Both the position numbers and the translations under genes were made by a program. Of a DNA stretch of 64,000 nt, positions 48,301 through 54,300 are shown piece after piece. The stretch is from contig JAKMXF010000066.1 of NCBI GenBank assembly GCA_024704765.1, forward strand, positions 627,854-691,853. Direction: 5' to 3'. Each line of letters opens with the position of its first letter. Within the stretch, counting starts at the first letter, position 1. Origin of the DNA: Oopsacas minuta (lineage: Eukaryota; Porifera; Hexactinellida; Lyssacinosida; Leucopsacidae). The notes under the pieces were generated by a model that was not told the origin of the DNA, made no database searches, and worked only from the letters and a program-made list of their open reading frames with translations.

Positions 48301-51300
48301 TAAAGAAGCGAAGAGTCCAATCTACTGTTGTGGTAACCGTAACAGATGAATTCAATGTAACATATGCATATGAACTAAGGTCCCATACCAGGACAATGCA
48401 GGTCCCGTTCGGTCCGACCGAGCAATTCATTAGCTCAGTTGGATTCGTTTTATTGCTATCATTTATGGTTATCTGTATTCCTGTCTCGTTAGGGGCAGTG
48501 GCTTGTAAAAACAGTAGTAACGGTTTAGTCTTGAAAATATTCGTGAAATAATGCGAGGAATTGATAGGGATAGGACTGACTGTAGTATTCGGAGGGAAGG
48601 AAATATCGTTGGAAGTTAAATTAGCGAGCAATTCTTTATCATGGGTAATGAAGAATATTACACAACTCGGAATGAGCACTAGTAACGCCAGGATCATAAA
48701 ACATACATTACAGAAGGCACAAATAAAACTAAAAGTCCCCATTTTAAAACGATAATCTGAGATCTTCAAGCTAGCTATATATCCGAGCCAGTGCCTACTA
48801 CAACAAGATTATTAAAGCTTAAAGTAATAGCAGACTAATTATTGTGTTTATTCAGCAGTTTACTTGGAAACATTTCTCAATGCATTGGCAGTAATATAAT
48901 ATCTGCTATCACATATATGAGTCAGAGAGCTACAAGGCCAATTGAAAGTGACGCCAATGATCTATGTGGAGACAATGTGGCCAAACATATGACCACAGGA
49001 ATGAGGAACCATGAGCATAAAGATTTCAACAATCTGTATAAAATATCATTAAGGTAACTACAATTATAATGACATACAGATACAGATAAGGACAATCTAC
49101 TTATAGAGTCAGATTTAGTTTAGCCTTGATTTCCTTCTCAGACTTATCCTGTCCAGCTTTCTTCTCTGCTAGTTTATTCTCAAAAACTTGAAAATTTGTG
49201 AGTTCTGATTTCTTCCCCTCAGCTATAATAGTATGTGAGGGTGATGTTGTGTGAACTGAATTGGTGGGGGAAGCAGTTGTTTTAGGGTTCTCCACGTCCT
49301 GATTAGGAAGTGGGACTAAGAAAAACTGGCAACTCATTATGCAAGTCATACAAAACGAAAGAAGACAGAAACCAATAGGAAATCCTATTAAAGTAACTGG
49401 AATAATATCGGTAGCAGTAGTATAATTGCAATTATTGAAAAGACAAGCGTTATGATGTGACAAACCCCGCAACAGCAAACTGCCCTCCCACGAGATCTGA
49501 TAAACTTTACTTCTAATTCTCCCATTTGAGCTCTGTAGTCTTTTGAATTTTGGGTTGAGTATTTGATTTGATTAATTTTCACAGAATTACTTCATATTTA
49601 TAATAGTAAAGCAGGACCTTACGACTATGTTAGAGACTCACCGTGGGAAGCAAACATTATCATTTTATGAATTCATTTGACTTCATGACGACACAGAGAA
49701 AGAAAATATCACGCAAGGAATGTTTTAGAAATCTCATTAAATCAGTGTGTAACACTATCTCAATTCTAAAATGCCTTCAATGTATTTACCTACTTAGCAT
49801 ATTGAAAGTGAACTGATAACAGAATTGGATTATATGCAATTATTTACTGTCAGATGTGATATTTTGAAGCACAAGCGACTGCGATAATTACAGTGGAATC
49901 TCGTTAATACGAATTTCCGGATAAGACGACCAAAAAATGTGGACGTTTCCTCCCAAAATGGATATAAAGTCTGTACTAAAGTGTCACAATGATACAGTTC
50001 GACAAAACCAAAGTTGACACAATTCCCAATTAGCCCAAGTAAGGACCAACACATATCACCACTGCATATAGCCAGAACAATAGTATACATTCTATTGCCA
50101 GTCTTCTACAGTATGTCTGCTAATAGCTAACAAGAAATAACCAGCCTACAAAAAGTACGAGCTGTTCGCCAACATGTTGTTGAATACCTAGCTATTCTCC
50201 ACGTATGTACTAGATTAGTATGTAAATTGGAATAAGCATTAAACATTAGGTAACACAGGTACGAATCCACATAACAATAACTATATTCACTCAATCACGA
50301 ATAAGTCAAGCACGCGAGTGAACTTTTGGTATAAAAATGGAATTTAGAAGTTTGTCATAAATGAAAAATCGCAATATTTTGGTGATCACTCTATTGGTGA
50401 TTGTATTTATTCTGATTTCTCTATTGGTGTCTACTGGTTTGTGTGTATTAATTCTCTCATTTGTTAATTATGGACAACTTTACAAAAAAGATATAATTAT
50501 ATCTACAAACCAAACAATCGATCTTGAAATAAATTCAGTAGATTGTCCGGTGAAATACGGCGGGGGTCAGAATCTTCTGAATCTTACAATCTCAAATCCA
50601 ACACCTTCAAGGCTGGATGTATATGTAGAAATCAAAAGCAAGGAAACAAACTTCAATAAAAGCTGTATGGCGCATCCTGGAGATAGCTGTAGTGTTAAAT
50701 TGGACGAGAGTAACGCATTTCGAGTTTCATTACAGACAAATACTTCACAAATATATTCTACAGAAACTATTGCCTTAGTCTTGTCTTGTGAAGTTAATAG
50801 TAATGCACTAGCAATCACTGGAGGTATTATTCTAAGTGTTGGGATTATTTCGGGAATAGTGTTGTTATTGTTTGTTATTGTTTGTTTAATTAATTGGAAT
50901 TGTTTTAGTGACAGCTCCAATGCATTATACGGATAAATATATTTACAAATATCTGTTGTATTATATCCATATTATAAATTCTAATTACAGTATTCATTGA
51001 AACAAAAGTATCCAGATTGGTTACGTCATCATTACCATGGCGATAATAGCAAAGAATAAATTTAATTTCTCAGTCATCATTCAACAAATCTCAAAATCTT
51101 TGAATAAATATTAAAGGCGTAAAAGTATAGCAAATAATATCTACACATATCTAATAGAGGCATTGTGGGGTGTACTCGGTTGTGTAGTGGGTAATTCTTT
51201 GAAAGGAACATTGTCAATGTAATCCAAGGGAATAGGAGAGTTTGCTTGAGGGAACGAATCAGGACTGCGTTTTTGCAAACATTTCAAAACCCAAATAGAG

Positions 51301-54300
51301 CAGCAATTATAGTAGAAAAGTGAGATAATAACTATTAATACGAGAGAGATTATTAGTGTGCAGAAGGATGCGACTTTTACTGGGTTTTCCCAGTAATCGC
51401 AGTACCAAATAAATTGTGTCTGATTATATTTGCTATTTCTAGTGGAAGGGACTACAACTGCCAAGAAATGTGTATGATGGATTGGGAAATTCAGGCTACA
51501 AGTAACACCAGGAGCTGAAGCACATGTTGAAATGAGATTTGTATAACCTTGATCATTCCTACCAGCGTAATAATGGAGTAATAGACTCTCAGTTGCACCT
51601 GAATCAGTAAGTAGATTAAGTTGTAGATAGTAGAACTTGTCATTGAATAGAAATAAACTGAACTTTGGACACATTTCTAGGTTAAAATTCAGGTCAAACT
51701 CTTCGCCATTAACTATATCGCCGATATATGTAATTGGAGAAGAAACAGATAGAATAGAAATAGCGAGTAGGACAGATGAGATTATCAAAGAAATTAATAA
51801 TAGAATGAAAATTAATGTTATAGCAAGGAAACAATATTTTATCGTGCATGTAGTGCATCCACATAGTGTTGACAAATAGCTAATGAATTTCACCATATTT
51901 GCTAGAATATTTTTATGCAACATACAGTGTATACATACATATATATATCACATGGAAATTCATACAATGCATTCATTAGCGTGTCGTAGCATACATAGTT
52001 TTGAGTGACCCAAATAGAGAAAATCTATTCAACCAAATCGATATATGAATATTACTCACTCTAGTTTTGCTATCCACAGCTTGTAATAAATGCTTCTTTG
52101 CGTCTTCCAAAAAGCGTAATCGAGAATGTAGAATTTTGTAAGTGACAAGAGGTTCATTTGGTTTTTGACTTTGATAGAATAAAATGCAAGTTTTAGCTGC
52201 ATCAATATGATCCTAGAGAATCACAAATTATGTGAATGTTACGAAAATAGTATAAATGAAAAATAATAGAAATACAGTCACATCTCATTTATCGAAGCAC
52301 AAGGGCAAACTTCCACTCCGTTGCAAGTTGAATTAGAGTAAAAATAATTCGTAACAAACCTTAATAAAATTCTGCAACTCATAAGCTATATTATAAAGAT
52401 TCCGTTTAGTGAAATAATCACAGCTCTCTTTGAAGAAAAAGCTCCAATACCTCAACGTTGGGTCATTAGTAATTATATCTTTCTTCAAATCCTCCCAGAG
52501 TCCCTGCTTCATACAAGGAATTAGCAAGCCATCGCGAAAAGTCTCAGAAGTACAATTCTAGAAAAATCAAAGGTGTCAATTGTCAAATAACAAATAAAAA
52601 AATAATGGTATACTCCAAATAATAGAGCCAGGTAATCTACAATGGTCTGGTCCCAATGTGACCCTATAAGTGGAGGCTAGTGTAATTAAATGAACTAACT
52701 TGAGCTTGCACATATAGACAGGCCTTCTTCACCATTTTATACTTAATCAAAAATTCGAGTGTTTGTTTTTGAGATCCATAAGTCTTAAGATAATACTGTA
52801 CTTCTTCAAATTGTAATTGATTCATGTGTGTGGCGTTTGTAGATTTATTTTCTGAGTCAATTATTGAGTTAAGTAATAGAATATTGTCTTTACGGAGTGA
52901 CTGGAGTATTTCGTCAGGATTCCAAATGGATAGGACTGAGTTTTCTATCTGTTCTACTATCTGAGTAATTAGTGATTGGTTCTGTTGGGAAGGAACTAAA
53001 ATGTTGGAAATAATAGTAATTACAAGAAATATATTAGTCGTTATAAGAAAATCAGCTGATAATTATGCAATATGAGAGTTTATGCCAGCTGTTCCCAACC
53101 TTGGGTTCACGGACGACAGCAGGGTCCACAAAATGTGAAAAAGGTTGGGAATCGCTGAAATAGGACAAATTCCATAGTTATACCTTGTTGCTGCGCTGTA
53201 TCCCCTATCGGTTGCAGACAATGTTTGAATTTCTCTCTGGCAGCTTCGTAACGTCCGTCTTTAAGGCAAGACAAGCCCCAAGAAACCCAAACAGAGAGAG
53301 TATCCAGCACACACTTAGTGCTAATATCAAGAGCTAAATGCCAGTAGCTGTAACGTATCAGTGTATCTCTGAGATATCTGGTCTCTTCTGTATCAGATAG
53401 TTGAGGGAGGGAAGGAATTATAATCTCACTGTCTTGCTTAGAGATTATAGACTGTATTAGACCAATCCGGTCTAGGTATAGATCACATTTATTCACCTAA
53501 GATCACTCTCATAATAATTACAAATACAGTAGACTCTCGTCAATACGAAGTTCCACATATCTACCCGAAATCAGGTCTATACAATGGTAATTGAATTGGA
53601 ATTACAGTTGCTATGGTTATAAGAACACCTTTGGAGTAGCAAATATGTTCTTATAACCGATATGAATTATACAAGAGTATGCGAGAACCGTTTTCCAGAG
53701 GATTGTCCTCATATTTCATGTTCTCAAAACCGGTGTTCGTATTTGCGAGGTTCCACTGGGATAATTAGTTCGTGACTTACCCCTTCAGCCGATTCTGTCG
53801 TTGAAAATAATAATTTGGATTTATTGAGTAGCTTCTTCATCATATCAACAACATAAATACAATCTACTTCAGTAGAGTCAAATACTTCCTTCAATTTCTC
53901 AGATAGTTTCACAGCTAAATCAAGTAGGAATATTGCTGTTTTATCGTTATCAGAATGTAGCATTGCTATATTGATACAAAGATCTGGATTAGGAGCTTGC
54001 TCGAAGTAAAAATCAGACCGAAGTTTGTTGTTTTTTTCACGATTATTCCTGTTTAGTTCCCAAAAGTAGGAATGTCTTGGTTTGAAGAGAGCATCTGGAT
54101 GTTCTCTCTCTATAAATGAAGAACTAAGACTATTCGATTTCTTATGGCCTTTCATCTTTAGGCCTGAATCTTGGACATCAGGCGAAGGCTTTGAGTAATA
54201 AGTTTTGTGACAGGAAATGCACACACGTACGAGACCTTGGTAACCATCAACGTGATATCTAATTGAAGATATCAGTAGGAATATTTCATTAATTATACAG

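Noticed and set aside
49830-50090. 86-codon minus-strand ORF
   Set aside because: Much of it lies in a pogo-like element end; no conserved feature.
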